Source: Mycobacteroides sp. LB1 (lineage in GTDB: Bacteria; Actinomycetota; Actinomycetes; Mycobacteriales; Mycobacteriaceae). From it: a DNA stretch of 64,000 bases. The stretch covers positions 287,432 through 351,431 of the forward strand of contig NZ_JACCFF010000006.1 of NCBI RefSeq assembly GCF_013449725.1. The letters are read 5' to 3'. Each line of letters begins with the position of its first letter. Within the stretch, counting starts at the first letter, position 1. The position numbers and the translations under genes were made by a program. The notes under the pieces are model-generated. The model ran no database searches and was not told the DNA's origin. It was given only the letters and a program-made list of their open reading frames with translations. Below, one piece after another: positions 45,076 through 53,857 of the stretch.

Positions 45076-45580
45076 CAAGTTGGCGCTGATCGGCAGCATC
45101 AACACCCTGGTGGGTGCGGTGGGGGACAAGTTCGAGTCGGATGACGACGGGGACGCCGAGCGGGATTTTATGGCATCACGGCTTCCGCCGCGGATGGAAC
45201 ATCTCATCAGAACCCTGCCGACACTGTCGCTGCACCTGCTGGCGGCGATCGCCGACGGGCCGGTCAGTGTGGTGGGCCTGGCTGCACGCTCGGGTCAGCT
45301 CAAGGGCACGGTATCCAAGCATGTGCAGCGGCTGGTGGACGCGGGTTGGGTGGAGCGCGCGCCGATCCCCGGTAACCGCAAGGAGATCGAGCTCACGATG
45401 ACCGCCGATGGGCGTGCGGTCGCCGAGGTGCACCGTCAGCTGCACGACGAGATGGAATGCGGTGTAAGCGATTTCCTGCAGCGGTACAGCAATGCGGACC
45501 TGCAGGTCGTCCAGAAGGTGTTGCAGGATCTACTGGCTGCAGGCAAGGACGGCGTGCGGATCGCGGTCGCCGGTCGCTAG
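45059..45580 (+). CDS. MarR-family transcriptional regulator
   Basis: 173 residues from ATG 45059 (ATG 45068 is possible and would place the start inside the second operator copy). Residues about 55-125 form the winged helix: VVGLAARSGQLKGTVSKHVQRLVDAGWVERAPIPGNRKEIELTMTADG, with the recognition helix and the wing visible. Likely repressor of the divergent MDR oxidoreductase. The gene converges on the next regulator and shares a CTAG stop overlap with it. Confidence 0.86.
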   Translation: MVSMKTKLALIGSINTLVGAVGDKFESDDDGDAERDFMASRLPPRMEHLIRTLPTLSLHLLAAIADGPVSVVGLAARSGQLKGTVSKHVQRLVDAGWVERAPIPGNRKEIELTMTADGRAVAEVHRQLHDEMECGVSDFLQRYSNADLQVVQKVLQDLLAAGKDGVRIAVAGR

Positions 45581-46026
45581 CGCTTCTCGGTGGGCTGCTG
45601 CCGCCACCGCTCCAGTAGCTCTGGGATTTCTCCGAGCAGGAACGCATAGAAGTCGTTCATCTGCTTGAGCCGAGCCCGTGCCAGGCTTCCCGTTTTCGTC
45701 TCGGCGATCCCGGCCGCGGCTGCGGCCTGCATGGCGGAGATGACAACATTCTGGTTGGTGAACAACACTGCCCAAGCGTTATCGCGCAGTCGGTAGTGGT
45801 CGCGTCGGCTCGCCGGCATTGGTACCCGCTCGGCAAGGCCCACCGACGTCAGCATGCGCACGGCGGTCGAGATTGCCCCAGAACTCGCCTGGAGTTGGTC
45901 TGCCAGTTCGCTGGAGGTAAGGGTTGGTTCCTCGCTGAAGAGCAAGGCAGTCAGTACCCGGGCGGTCATGCGTTGCATGCCGTGGGTGGTCAGCATCAGT
46001 GCGAGCTGCTCGGCGGAATCCTCCAC
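45577..46026 (-). CDS. MarR/GbsR-type transcriptional regulator of ABC exporter
   Basis: 149 residues, GTG start at 46026. Helix-turn-helix region at about residues 25-75 (LTSSELADQLQASSGAISTAVRMLTSVGLAERVPMPASRRDHYRL). It belongs to the group with a C-terminal helical dimerisation tail. It is divergent from a three-gene ABC exporter, with a 7-bp inverted repeat in the interval. Repression of the exporter until drug or lipid ligand binds is the simplest model. Confidence 0.84.
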   Translation of the reverse strand: MEDSAEQLALMLTTHGMQRMTARVLTALLFSEEPTLTSSELADQLQASSGAISTAVRMLTSVGLAERVPMPASRRDHYRLRDNAWAVLFTNQNVVISAMQAAAAAGIAETKTGSLARARLKQMNDFYAFLLGEIPELLERWRQQPTEKR

Positions 46027-46054
46027 ATCGCGAGGTTACTAGAAATTCTTAATA

Positions 46055-46079
46055 TTCAGTATCTTCAGAAATTACTGAA
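46055..46079. promoter_or_regulatory. Inverted repeat operator upstream of ABC exporter
   Basis: TTCAGTA (46055-46061) and TACTGAA (46073-46079) form a perfect 7-bp inverted repeat with an 11-bp spacer, in an unusually AT-rich 100-bp divergent region. It probably overlaps the promoter of the exporter operon and is a good candidate site for the adjacent GbsR/MarR-type regulator. Confidence 0.55.
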
Positions 46080-46126
46080 AATTGAGTACAGTGACGGAAC
46101 ACCACCGAGAGGAGCGCACTGCGCAC

Positions 46127-47005
46127 ATGACCGAGGTAATTCGGGTTTGCGACTTGACCTTCACCTATCCCGGCGCCAATTCCAAGCATGCCGAACCTGC
46201 CATCCGGGGAATGGATTTCAGTGTCGATGCGGGGGAAATCTTCGGGTTTTTGGGCCCCAGTGGCGCCGGCAAGTCCACCACTCAGAAGCTGCTGATCGGC
46301 CTGCTCCGTGGACATGGTGGCGAGGCGACCGTGTGGGGGAAGGGTCCGCGGGCCTGGGGCAAGAACTACTACCAGCGCATCGGCGTGTCCTTCGAGCTAC
46401 CCAACCATTACCAAAAGCTCACCGCCCTGGAGAATCTGAAGTTTTTTGCGTCCCTGTATGGCGGTCCGACTCTCGATCCCATGGAGCTGCTGGAATCCGT
46501 TGGCCTCGCCGACGATGCTCATACCCGGGTCGGTGCCTATTCCAAGGGCATGCAAATGCGCCTGACGTTCGTGCGCGCACTGATCAACGATCCCGAGTTG
46601 CTCTTCCTGGATGAACCCACCTCGGGCCTGGATCCGGTGAACGCGCGCAAGGTCAAGAACATCGTGCTCGATCTGAAAGCCCGGGGCTGCACCGTCTTTC
46701 TCACCACGCACGACATGTCGACAGCCGATGAACTGTGTGACCGGGTGGCCTTCGTGGTGGACGGCCGCATCGCAACGCTCGATGCGCCGGCGGAGCTGAA
46801 ACTGGCACGCGGACGCCGTGCGGTGCGCGTCGAATACCGGGGAGTCAATGGGGGTCTGGAAGAGGCCGAGTTTCCGCTTGACGGGCTGGCCGATGACGGT
46901 GATTTCCACGCGGTGCTGCGCGGCCACGACGTGGAGACCATCCACAGCACCGAAGCCAGTCTTGACGATGTATTCGTTGCGGTTACCGGCAGGCAGCTCG
47001 CATGA
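46127..47005 (+). CDS. ABC exporter ATP-binding protein (Rv2688c-like)
   Basis: 292 residues from ATG 46127; a TTG/GTG upstream in frame would extend into the operator region and is less likely. ABC-2 exporter ATPase: Walker A GPSGAGKST, signature YSKGMQMRL (a degenerate LSGGQ), Walker B LLFLDEPTSGLD and the switch histidine in TTHDM. Together with two permeases of about 240 residues it matches the size and order of the M. tuberculosis Rv2688c-Rv2687c-Rv2686c exporter, reported to export fluoroquinolones. That substrate is only inferred here. ATGA overlap with the next gene. Confidence 0.85.
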   Translation: MTEVIRVCDLTFTYPGANSKHAEPAIRGMDFSVDAGEIFGFLGPSGAGKSTTQKLLIGLLRGHGGEATVWGKGPRAWGKNYYQRIGVSFELPNHYQKLTALENLKFFASLYGGPTLDPMELLESVGLADDAHTRVGAYSKGMQMRLTFVRALINDPELLFLDEPTSGLDPVNARKVKNIVLDLKARGCTVFLTTHDMSTADELCDRVAFVVDGRIATLDAPAELKLARGRRAVRVEYRGVNGGLEEAEFPLDGLADDGDFHAVLRGHDVETIHSTEASLDDVFVAVTGRQLA

Positions 47006-47712
47006 ACAGGTTTGGCACGGCGCTGCGGCTCGAGCTGACACTGCAGGTGCGGCAGAAGTTTCTGCACGCCGCGATATTCTCCGGATTCATCTGGCTGGCG
47101 GTGCTGTTACCGATGTCCGACGGCCTGCGGCCGGTCATGGAGCCGTACATGATATTCGGCGATATCTCGATCATCGGATTCTTCTTCATCGCGGGCACGG
47201 TGTTCTTCGAGAAGCAGGAGCACACCCTGGGAGCCGTGATCTGTACGCCGCTACGCTTCCGGGAATACCTTGCCGTCAAACTTACGGTACTGCTGGCGAT
47301 TTCGGTGTTCGTCGCGTTTGGGGTGTCCACCATTGCCAGCGGTATCCACTATCGTGCGCTGCCCCTGTTGGCCGGGGTCGTCATCGGTACCCTGCTCATG
47401 TTGCTCACCGGATTTCTCACTTCGTTGCCGTTCGCATCCATCAGCGATTGGTTTCTCTCGGCGACCATTCCGCTGTCGATACTGACGCTGCCGATCCTGA
47501 GTTTCTCGGGCGTCTGGCCAAACCCCGCGCTGTACCTGATCCCCACGAACGGCCCATTATTGCTGCTGGGCACCGCATTCGATCAAGTGGTGCTGGCACC
47601 TTGGCAGGTCGCGTACGCCCTGATCTATCCAGTGCTGTGTGTGGGCATCCTCTTCGGGTTGTCCCAGGCTGCGTTCGGTAAGTATATCGTCGCGAAATCA
47701 GGAGGCATGTGA
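47002..47712 (+). CDS. ABC-2 exporter permease (Rv2687c-like)
   Basis: 236-residue membrane protein with six hydrophobic segments (about residues 22-40, 50-68, 95-112, 120-145, 150-170 and 200-222). It overlaps the ATPase gene by 4 nt at its start and the next permease gene by one base at its end, so the three proteins are made together. Little sequence beyond the hydrophobic pattern is diagnostic; the assignment rests on size, order and neighbour. Confidence 0.82.
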   Translation: MNRFGTALRLELTLQVRQKFLHAAIFSGFIWLAVLLPMSDGLRPVMEPYMIFGDISIIGFFFIAGTVFFEKQEHTLGAVICTPLRFREYLAVKLTVLLAISVFVAFGVSTIASGIHYRALPLLAGVVIGTLLMLLTGFLTSLPFASISDWFLSATIPLSILTLPILSFSGVWPNPALYLIPTNGPLLLLGTAFDQVVLAPWQVAYALIYPVLCVGILFGLSQAAFGKYIVAKSGGM

Positions 47713-48452
47713 TGATGCCCGCAAGAGTGTGGGCCGCGTTTGGCCGCAACGATATTCGCGGAACCTACCGCGACCCGCTGCTGATCATGGTGGTGTTCGC
47801 ACCCGTCATCTGGACCGTCGGGGTGGCGGTGCTTACCCCGCGTACCACTGAAATGTTGTCCACCACCCAGGGATTCGACCTGGCGCCGTACTACCCGCTG
47901 GTGCTGACGGCGTTCCTGCTGCTCACCAGCATCATCATTCCCGGAGCGCTGGGCGCGTTCCTAGTTCTCGATGAAGTCGACGCGGGAACATTGACCGCGT
48001 TGCGGGTAACCCCGGTGCCGTTGTCTGGGTACTTCCTCTATCGTGCGGTGACGGTCGTCCTGGTCACCACGGTATATGTGGTCGTCACTTTGTCGCTCAG
48101 TGGAATCCTCGGCCCCGGCCTGCTGCCTGCTCTCATCCCGATCGGGTTGCTCGCGGGGTTATCGGGTGTCGTCACCCTGCTATTGGTGATCGCCTTTGCC
48201 AACAACAAGATTCAGGGCCTGGCGGCGGTCCGAGCGCTGGGCATGCTGATCGCCGGGCTGCCCTGCCTGCCCTGGTTTATCCCCTCGGCATGGGGGCTCG
48301 CGTTCGGCGTGTTGCCACCGTTCTGGGCGGCAAAGGCGTTCTGGTTGGCCTGTGATCACGGCATGTGGTGGCCGTATGTGGTCATCGGCGCTGTCTACAA
48401 CGTGTTGATCGCCTGGCTGCTGTTGCGGAGGTTTCTCGCCAAGAACTCCTAG
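47712..48452 (+). CDS. ABC-2 exporter permease (Rv2686c-like)
   Basis: Second permease, 246 residues from ATG 47712 with GGAGG at 47701-47705. Six hydrophobic helices; the DEVDAGTLTALRVTPV segment after the second helix is the amphipathic coupling region typical of ABC-2 permeases. It ends at a CTAG that also supplies the stop of the convergent carotenoid oxygenase gene. Confidence 0.84.
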   Translation: MMPARVWAAFGRNDIRGTYRDPLLIMVVFAPVIWTVGVAVLTPRTTEMLSTTQGFDLAPYYPLVLTAFLLLTSIIIPGALGAFLVLDEVDAGTLTALRVTPVPLSGYFLYRAVTVVLVTTVYVVVTLSLSGILGPGLLPALIPIGLLAGLSGVVTLLLVIAFANNKIQGLAAVRALGMLIAGLPCLPWFIPSAWGLAFGVLPPFWAAKAFWLACDHGMWWPYVVIGAVYNVLIAWLLLRRFLAKNS

Positions 48453-49951
48453 GACGGGATCCAGTTGCCGTGGAACTGAAACGGTATCCGTGCTGGAAGA
48501 TGAATGGTGGCAATCTTTTCCATCGACTGAGCGTCGACGATCAACATATTGCTCAGCCGGGTGCTGCGATCGTATTCATATCCGATCAGCACCCCGTCGC
48601 CCTCATCGGCGTCCTCGGAACGCGGTACGGGGGAGAACTCGCCTGGTATGTGTCCGGCCTCCAATTTGTGTTCGGTGGTGCCGCCGTTGGTGAGGTCGTG
48701 GCGGATCAGTGAGGCGCGTGCGTCATCGAGGCTTTCCAGGGTGTCGATATCGGTGTCGCCGACGCTCGTAGTGAAGCCGTATCGATGCGGCAGGCTGACC
48801 CGACGCGGGTCGATCATGGGGAACTCCTGGAGGCGTTCGTCGGTCCATGATTCCTTGACGACTCCGGTTTCCAGGTCGAGTTCCCACCGGTGCAGGCGTG
48901 GCCGCCCCGTACCTAATACGTCGGAGATGTGGTACTCGGAGTCATCGTCGGGCCCAGTGATACGGCACGCATCGACGACGATGGTGCCATCCTCTTCGTG
49001 GGCGTTGAGGGTGTGGAACACGTAACACGGTTCGATCTCGAACCACCGCACCGTGGCTGGCCCGTGGCGGGGAATCACCCCAATTCGGCTGGGGTGCGAG
49101 CTCTTCCACCGAAGCGGTACCTCGGCCGTCTTGGGCAGGGGTGCTCTGGCCACCATCGGCCCGAACAGTGCCGGCGGCTCGAATCGGCCGAGGAGCCCTG
49201 CCGCCATCCGGGTGATGAATGGCGGTGTTGCCGATGGTGCCACCTTGCGCGTCAGCAGGTTGAGGTCGACCACCAGCGGGCAGTCGAAGATCATCACGTA
49301 GTTCTCGCTCAACGCGATGTCGTGTATGAGCGGACGGCCGGGAACGTCGAGGGGGACCTTTTTGCGTACCGTCCCATTGGGATCGATCACCACGTAGTGG
49401 GCGATTGCGGGGCCGACGAGCTGGTAGGTGACGGCGTGCAGCTCACCGGTGACCGGATCGAGTTTGGGATGGCCGGTATAGCCGCCTTCCAATGTTCGGC
49501 CGAAATCACAGGTTCCGACGGTCTCCAGCTCATCGGTCAATTCATAGGGCGCGACGCCGCCCTCGGCGCCGACGATCGTCCTACCGCCGAACCCGAACAC
49601 GGTCGTTTGTGGCGCGACCAGGGACGTGCCGACGCGGTGATTGACCGGCTTCGGCTTCTCGCCGAGCAATCTGGACACTTTCGGTGTGCGCACCCACCGG
49701 CTGCGATACCACTCGGCGCGGCCGTCGCGCAGCCGAACGCCATGCACCATGCCGTCGCCGGTGAGCCCGAAGACCGAGTAGTTGTTCGGGTCATATTGTC
49801 CGGGTAGTGGATTGGGTCCGGTGCGCACATATCTCCCGTTGAGAAACTTCGGGATCTCGCCTGTCACCTTGAGTGTGGTGGCGGTGACTTCGCGATCGAC
49901 GGGCAGCACGTGCTCGTCGGAGAGTAAATCTACTTCCATGATGACACCCAT
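48449..49951 (-). CDS. Carotenoid cleavage oxygenase family protein
   Basis: Non-haem iron dioxygenase that cleaves carotenoids, apocarotenoids or stilbenes. About 500 residues from ATG 49951 (ATG 49939 also possible). The four iron-binding histidines are in GYTGHPKLDP, RPLIHDIALSENY, CYVFHTLNAHEED and FQFHGNWIPS at the C-terminus, each with the usual surrounding residues. The seven-bladed propeller repeats are implied by length. A TTGACT -35-like sequence lies about 50 nt upstream. A TetR regulator gene is directly upstream on the same strand. M. tuberculosis has relatives (Rv0654, Rv0913c); the substrate here is not known. Confidence 0.9.
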   Translation of the reverse strand: MGVIMEVDLLSDEHVLPVDREVTATTLKVTGEIPKFLNGRYVRTGPNPLPGQYDPNNYSVFGLTGDGMVHGVRLRDGRAEWYRSRWVRTPKVSRLLGEKPKPVNHRVGTSLVAPQTTVFGFGGRTIVGAEGGVAPYELTDELETVGTCDFGRTLEGGYTGHPKLDPVTGELHAVTYQLVGPAIAHYVVIDPNGTVRKKVPLDVPGRPLIHDIALSENYVMIFDCPLVVDLNLLTRKVAPSATPPFITRMAAGLLGRFEPPALFGPMVARAPLPKTAEVPLRWKSSHPSRIGVIPRHGPATVRWFEIEPCYVFHTLNAHEEDGTIVVDACRITGPDDDSEYHISDVLGTGRPRLHRWELDLETGVVKESWTDERLQEFPMIDPRRVSLPHRYGFTTSVGDTDIDTLESLDDARASLIRHDLTNGGTTEHKLEAGHIPGEFSPVPRSEDADEGDGVLIGYEYDRSTRLSNMLIVDAQSMEKIATIHLPARIPFQFHGNWIPS

Positions 49952-50058
49952 TTCCTCTACACCGTTGTAGCTAGAACGTATAGTCAAGCTCGACGGTAGA
50001 CCTTGTGAATGGGAGTGGCAAGAGCCAATTTTGGCTACCAGGTGTCGGCGGTCGGGGG

Positions 50059-50688
50059 CTACAGGTAATACGTGGCAGCGCCGCCGGCCACGATAAAGGT
50101 CGCGCATGCGCGCACCGCGACCTCCGGGTCAATTCCGTGCGCAATCGCAGCCATGACGCCGGACCGTATGGCGCTGGCGGACATGGTCGCCAACAGCAGG
50201 CGTCGCTGCGGGTCGGCAGCACCCGTCGTATCCAATGGCGCAAGGGCGGTCGTGATCCGGGTGACCGCGTCGGTGAGAACCTGCTCATTGAACCCAGGGA
50301 TCCGAGGTGCCGTGGAATCGGCGAGTAATCGCATTCCGAGTGGGCGTGATGCGGCATGGACGAAGAACGGTTCCAGCGCGGCACTCAACGAGGCCACCGG
50401 ATCATCGAGGTTGACCATTTCTGGTGCTGACACATTGTCGAAGATGGCGCGCATCAACGCCGCCTCACGGCTGACAAGCCGTATGAGTAGTCCCTCCTTG
50501 GAACCAAAATGTGCGTACAGCGTCTGTTTTGTGACCTGGCCGGATGCCACTATCTGCTCCATGGTCACTGCGCTGCAACCATATTCGGCAACGACCGGCA
50601 GCACGAGATCGAGCAGCTCATCGTCGGTCGGACGGTAGCCGGGGCTGCGCCCTGTCGGTCGCGACGTGCTGGATTTACGTGGTGGCAC
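50059..50688 (-). CDS. TetR-family regulator, upstream of carotenoid oxygenase
   Basis: 209 residues. N-terminal helix-turn-helix at about residues 24-70 (EYGCSAVTMEQIVASGQVTKQTLYAHFGSKEGLL). A C-terminal TetR ligand domain of the AefR-like group follows. It lies 107 nt upstream of the carotenoid oxygenase gene, same strand, so it may repress or share control with it. The next gene upstream on the strand is another TetR gene, 47 nt away, but that one looks tied to the plus-strand lipid genes. Confidence 0.87.
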   Translation of the reverse strand: MPPRKSSTSRPTGRSPGYRPTDDELLDLVLPVVAEYGCSAVTMEQIVASGQVTKQTLYAHFGSKEGLLIRLVSREAALMRAIFDNVSAPEMVNLDDPVASLSAALEPFFVHAASRPLGMRLLADSTAPRIPGFNEQVLTDAVTRITTALAPLDTTGAADPQRRLLLATMSASAIRSGVMAAIAHGIDPEVAVRACATFIVAGGAATYYL

Positions 50689-50735
50689 TCAAATACCGTA
50701 ACCGCCCGGCATCCCCGTGCGATGAATTCACGCGG

Positions 50736-51320
50736 TCAGTCGAGCACTTTGATCGAGAGCGTCGGCTTAGGTGCTTTCCCGTGCTGCACCCGATCCCACG
50801 CGGCATCGATGAGTGGCTGCAGAAGCAACGCGCCCATCTGACGAACCAGCACGGAGACAACCTGAGTCGATTCGGCACGAGCCGTCGGGGCCATGCCCTC
50901 CTTGCGCAGTGTGGACACCTCATCGCGGGTCAGCCCGATCAGCGCGTCCAGCAGATGCATCTGTGAATCGGAAGGCTCCAGCACGGCTCGACGCACGTAG
51001 TTGACGACGGGCGGGTTCGCCTCAAGCATGTGCGTCACCGCGCTGTCGCGAGCTGCCGCAAGCTTGCGCGGGTCCTTCTCGCCGCTGACGGACCGCAGTG
51101 TGTCGACGAAGTAGTCGACGACGAGCTGGTCGACGGCCTCGCGCAGGCCTGCCTTGGTCTTGAAATGGTGCTGTACCAGCCCGAGGGTCACCCCGGCCTC
51201 GGATGCCACCGCACGCAACGAGATTCGCTCTTCGCCGTACTGGGCGTAGAGATCCAGCGCTGTATTCCGAATACGCGCCTTTGCGGTGAGGTCCTCATCG
51301 GTCGCGCGCGGGTTTGCCAT
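50736..51320 (-). CDS. TetR-family regulator of acyl-CoA dehydrogenase operon
   Basis: 194 residues from ATG 51320; the frame runs upstream to 51401 across the promoter region of the opposite gene, so the earlier starts are rejected. Helix-turn-helix at residues about 28-60 (ISLRAVASEAGVTLGLVQHHFKTKAGLREAV). It is divergent from an acyl-CoA dehydrogenase, thiolase and acyl-CoA ligase series, with a perfect palindrome in the 79-bp interval. Likely a lipid-CoA-responsive repressor. Confidence 0.87.
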   Translation of the reverse strand: MANPRATDEDLTAKARIRNTALDLYAQYGEERISLRAVASEAGVTLGLVQHHFKTKAGLREAVDQLVVDYFVDTLRSVSGEKDPRKLAAARDSAVTHMLEANPPVVNYVRRAVLEPSDSQMHLLDALIGLTRDEVSTLRKEGMAPTARAESTQVVSVLVRQMGALLLQPLIDAAWDRVQHGKAPKPTLSIKVLD

Positions 51321-51361
51321 GGGGCAGATCATACCGCAGCCCTTTACAAATGAATCTGAAA

Positions 51362-51377
51362 CAATACACTTGTATTG
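51362..51377. promoter_or_regulatory. Perfect palindrome, candidate TetR operator
   Basis: CAATACA-CT-TGTATTG is a perfect inverted repeat with 7-bp arms and a 2-bp centre. It lies 22 bases before the ATG of the acyl-CoA dehydrogenase gene and about 40 bases before the tetR start on the other strand, so one bound dimer could control both. Confidence 0.6.
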
Positions 51378-51399
51378 ACTCGACGAGGAGGTCCAACAC

Positions 51400-52560
51400 A
51401 TGTCCGAACTTTTCCCGGCCTACCGTGCGTCCTGGGAGACCGATGCGCACCGCGACCTGCGCAAGCATGCCGCCGAATTCCTGCGTAAGGAGTCCACGCC
51501 CAACCAGGAACGCTGGAGTGCGCAGCACCAAGTGGACCGCGAGTTCTGGAACAAGATGGGCGACGCCGGGCTGCTGGGCCTGGACCTGCCCGAGGAGTAT
51601 GGCGGCGCCGGTGGCGATTTCGGCCTGTCCGCGGTGGTAGGCGAGGAGCTGGCGCTCGCACAGGACACCTCGACCGGTTGGGCCGTGCACTCGCCGATCG
51701 TCGCGCACTATGTCAACACCTACGGCAACGAGGAACAGCGGGCCCGCTGGATGCCGGGCATCATCAGCGGCGACCTGGTACTGGCCATCGCGATGACCGA
51801 ACCCGGCACCGGCTCGGACCTGCAGGCGGTGCGCACCACCGCGATCCGCGACGGCGATCATTACGTCGTCAACGGCTCGAAGACGTTCATCTCCAACGGC
51901 ACTCACTGCGATCTGCTCGTCATCGTCGCCAAGACCGATCCGTCCCAAGGTGCTGCCGGAGTCTCGCTCATCGTTGCCGAGACCAAGGACCTGCCCGGTT
52001 TCCAGCGGGGGCGCGTGCTGGAGAAGGTGGGCCAGCACGGTCAGGACACTCGCGAGCTGTTCTTCGCCGATATGCGGGTGCCGGTCGGCAATCTGCTCGG
52101 CGAGCAAGAGGGACAGGGGTTCTATCAGCTCATGTCCCAGTTGGCCCGCGAGCGGCTCATCATCGCTGCGGCCTGCTCCGGTATGGCCGAGGGTGCGCTG
52201 GTGGAGGCCATCAAATACACCAAGGAGCGTGAGGCATTCGGTAAGCCGCTCATCAAGTTCCAGAACACCAAGTTCCAGCTCGCCGAGCTCAAGGCCGAGG
52301 TGCTGTCCATCAAGACCACGGTGGATTACTGCATCCAGCAATACCTCGACGGCAACAACGACCCCGCGACCGCCTCGATCGCCAAGCTGATCGCCGCGGA
52401 CAAGGGCGTATCCGTGGTCGACCGGTGTGTGCAGTTCTTCGGGGGTTACGGGTACATGATGGAGTACCCGATCGCGCGGGCCTACGCGGCTGCCCGGGTC
52501 AACAAAATCTACGGTGGCACAAGCGAAATCATGAAGGAAATCATCTCTCGGTCTTTGTGA
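51400..52560 (+). CDS. Acyl-CoA dehydrogenase (IVD/LCAD active-site type)
   Basis: 386 residues, AGGAGG-type ribosome site before ATG 51400. AMTEPGTGSD, the NGSKTFISNG block and FFGGYGYMMEYP identify the family. The MCAD-position Glu is replaced (YGGTSE), and E251 in QLARERLIIAA supplies the base, as in long-chain and isovaleryl enzymes. First gene of a likely operon with the SCP2-type thiolase (23-nt gap) and the acyl-CoA ligase, controlled by the divergent TetR. Predicted role: alpha,beta-dehydrogenation of a long or branched acyl-CoA. Confidence 0.9.
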   Translation: MSELFPAYRASWETDAHRDLRKHAAEFLRKESTPNQERWSAQHQVDREFWNKMGDAGLLGLDLPEEYGGAGGDFGLSAVVGEELALAQDTSTGWAVHSPIVAHYVNTYGNEEQRARWMPGIISGDLVLAIAMTEPGTGSDLQAVRTTAIRDGDHYVVNGSKTFISNGTHCDLLVIVAKTDPSQGAAGVSLIVAETKDLPGFQRGRVLEKVGQHGQDTRELFFADMRVPVGNLLGEQEGQGFYQLMSQLARERLIIAAACSGMAEGALVEAIKYTKEREAFGKPLIKFQNTKFQLAELKAEVLSIKTTVDYCIQQYLDGNNDPATASIAKLIAADKGVSVVDRCVQFFGGYGYMMEYPIARAYAAARVNKIYGGTSEIMKEIISRSL

Positions 52561-52583
52561 CGAGGCGCGGGTAAGGAGTGGCA

Positions 52584-53804
52584 ATGAAGCAGCACAACAA
52601 GGTTTTCGTCGTCGGCGTCGGCATGACCAAATTCGAGAAGCCGGGTCAGCCAAAAGAACATGCGGCGGGTTGGGATTACCCGGCCATGGTCAAGGAGGCC
52701 GGCACCAAGGCGCTCGACGACGCCGGTGTCCGGTACGAGCAGATCGAGCAGGCCTTCATCGGGAACGTCTACGGCGACTCGTGTTCGGGCCACCGGGCGC
52801 TCTACGAGCTGGGCCACACCGGCATCCCGATCTACAACGTCAACAGCAACTGCTCCACGGGATCCACCGCATTGTTCATGGCGGCCAACGCCATTCGCAG
52901 CGGACAATCCGATGCGGTGTTCGCGGTGGGATTCGAGAAGATGGAACCCGGTTCGCTCGGCATGAAGTTCGCCGACCGGGAATCACCGCTGGGTCCGCAG
53001 CTCACCGCGCTCGGCGAGATCAGCCAGCCGCAGTTCCCGATGACCGCGTGGATGTTCGCCGCAGCTGCCGAGGAATACATGCGCGAGTACGGCCTGACCG
53101 TCGAACAGCTGGCCTGGATCGGGTACAAGAACCACAAGCACTCGGTCAACAACCCGTACAGCCAGTTCCAGGACGAGTACTCGCTGGAGGACATCCTGGC
53201 CTCGCGGACCATCGTGGGGCCGCTGACCAAGCTGCAGTGCTCACCCACCTCCGACGGGTCGGCGGCCGCGGTCGTGGTGAGCGAGGAATTCGTGGACAAG
53301 CATGGGCTGGCCGATCAGGCCGTGGAGATCGTCGGGCAGGCCACCGTCACCGACCGCGCCGACACCTTCGATGGCACCGCGGCGGGCATCGTCGGCGCGC
53401 ATATGAACAAGGCGGCGATCGACACGGTGTACGAGCAGGCGCAGATCGGCCCCGGGGATATCGACGTCATCGAACTGCATGACTGCTTCTCTGCCAACGA
53501 AATTCTGGTCTATGAAGCGCTTGGGCTGTGCGATCAGGGTGGAGCAGGGAAGTTGATCGACAATGAGGACACCACCTTCGGCGGGAAGTGGGTGGTCAAC
53601 CCGTCCGGCGGACTGATCTCCAAGGGACACCCGCTGGGCGCGACCGGACTGGCCCAGTGCGCCGAATTGAACTGGCAGCTACGGGGTCTGGCAGACAAGC
53701 GCCAGGTCGCCGGCGCTGCCACCAAGGACGGTGTCGGGTTGCAGCACAACATCGGGCTCGGTGGTTCAGTGGTTGTCACAGCGTATCGTCCGGCGCAGCG
53801 TTGA
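52584..53804 (+). CDS. SCP2/SCPx-type thiolase (lipid-transfer acyltransferase)
   Basis: 406 residues; AAGGAG five bases before ATG 52584 decides the start over GTG 52578. The nucleophilic cysteine is in NSNCSTGS (near residue 92), HDCFS and KGHPLGATG supply the catalytic histidines. The SCP2-thiolase group acts on branched or sterol-side-chain 3-ketoacyl-CoA, or works with a partner in retro-aldol cleavage. No DUF35 partner gene is adjacent. Operon context with acyl-CoA dehydrogenase and ligase supports lipid degradation. Confidence 0.9.
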   Translation: MKQHNKVFVVGVGMTKFEKPGQPKEHAAGWDYPAMVKEAGTKALDDAGVRYEQIEQAFIGNVYGDSCSGHRALYELGHTGIPIYNVNSNCSTGSTALFMAANAIRSGQSDAVFAVGFEKMEPGSLGMKFADRESPLGPQLTALGEISQPQFPMTAWMFAAAAEEYMREYGLTVEQLAWIGYKNHKHSVNNPYSQFQDEYSLEDILASRTIVGPLTKLQCSPTSDGSAAAVVVSEEFVDKHGLADQAVEIVGQATVTDRADTFDGTAAGIVGAHMNKAAIDTVYEQAQIGPGDIDVIELHDCFSANEILVYEALGLCDQGGAGKLIDNEDTTFGGKWVVNPSGGLISKGHPLGATGLAQCAELNWQLRGLADKRQVAGAATKDGVGLQHNIGLGGSVVVTAYRPAQR

Positions 53805-53857
53805 CCGGGCTCTGATCCATAGGATGGCGCGATGACACAGTCTCGAGGGCGCATCTG

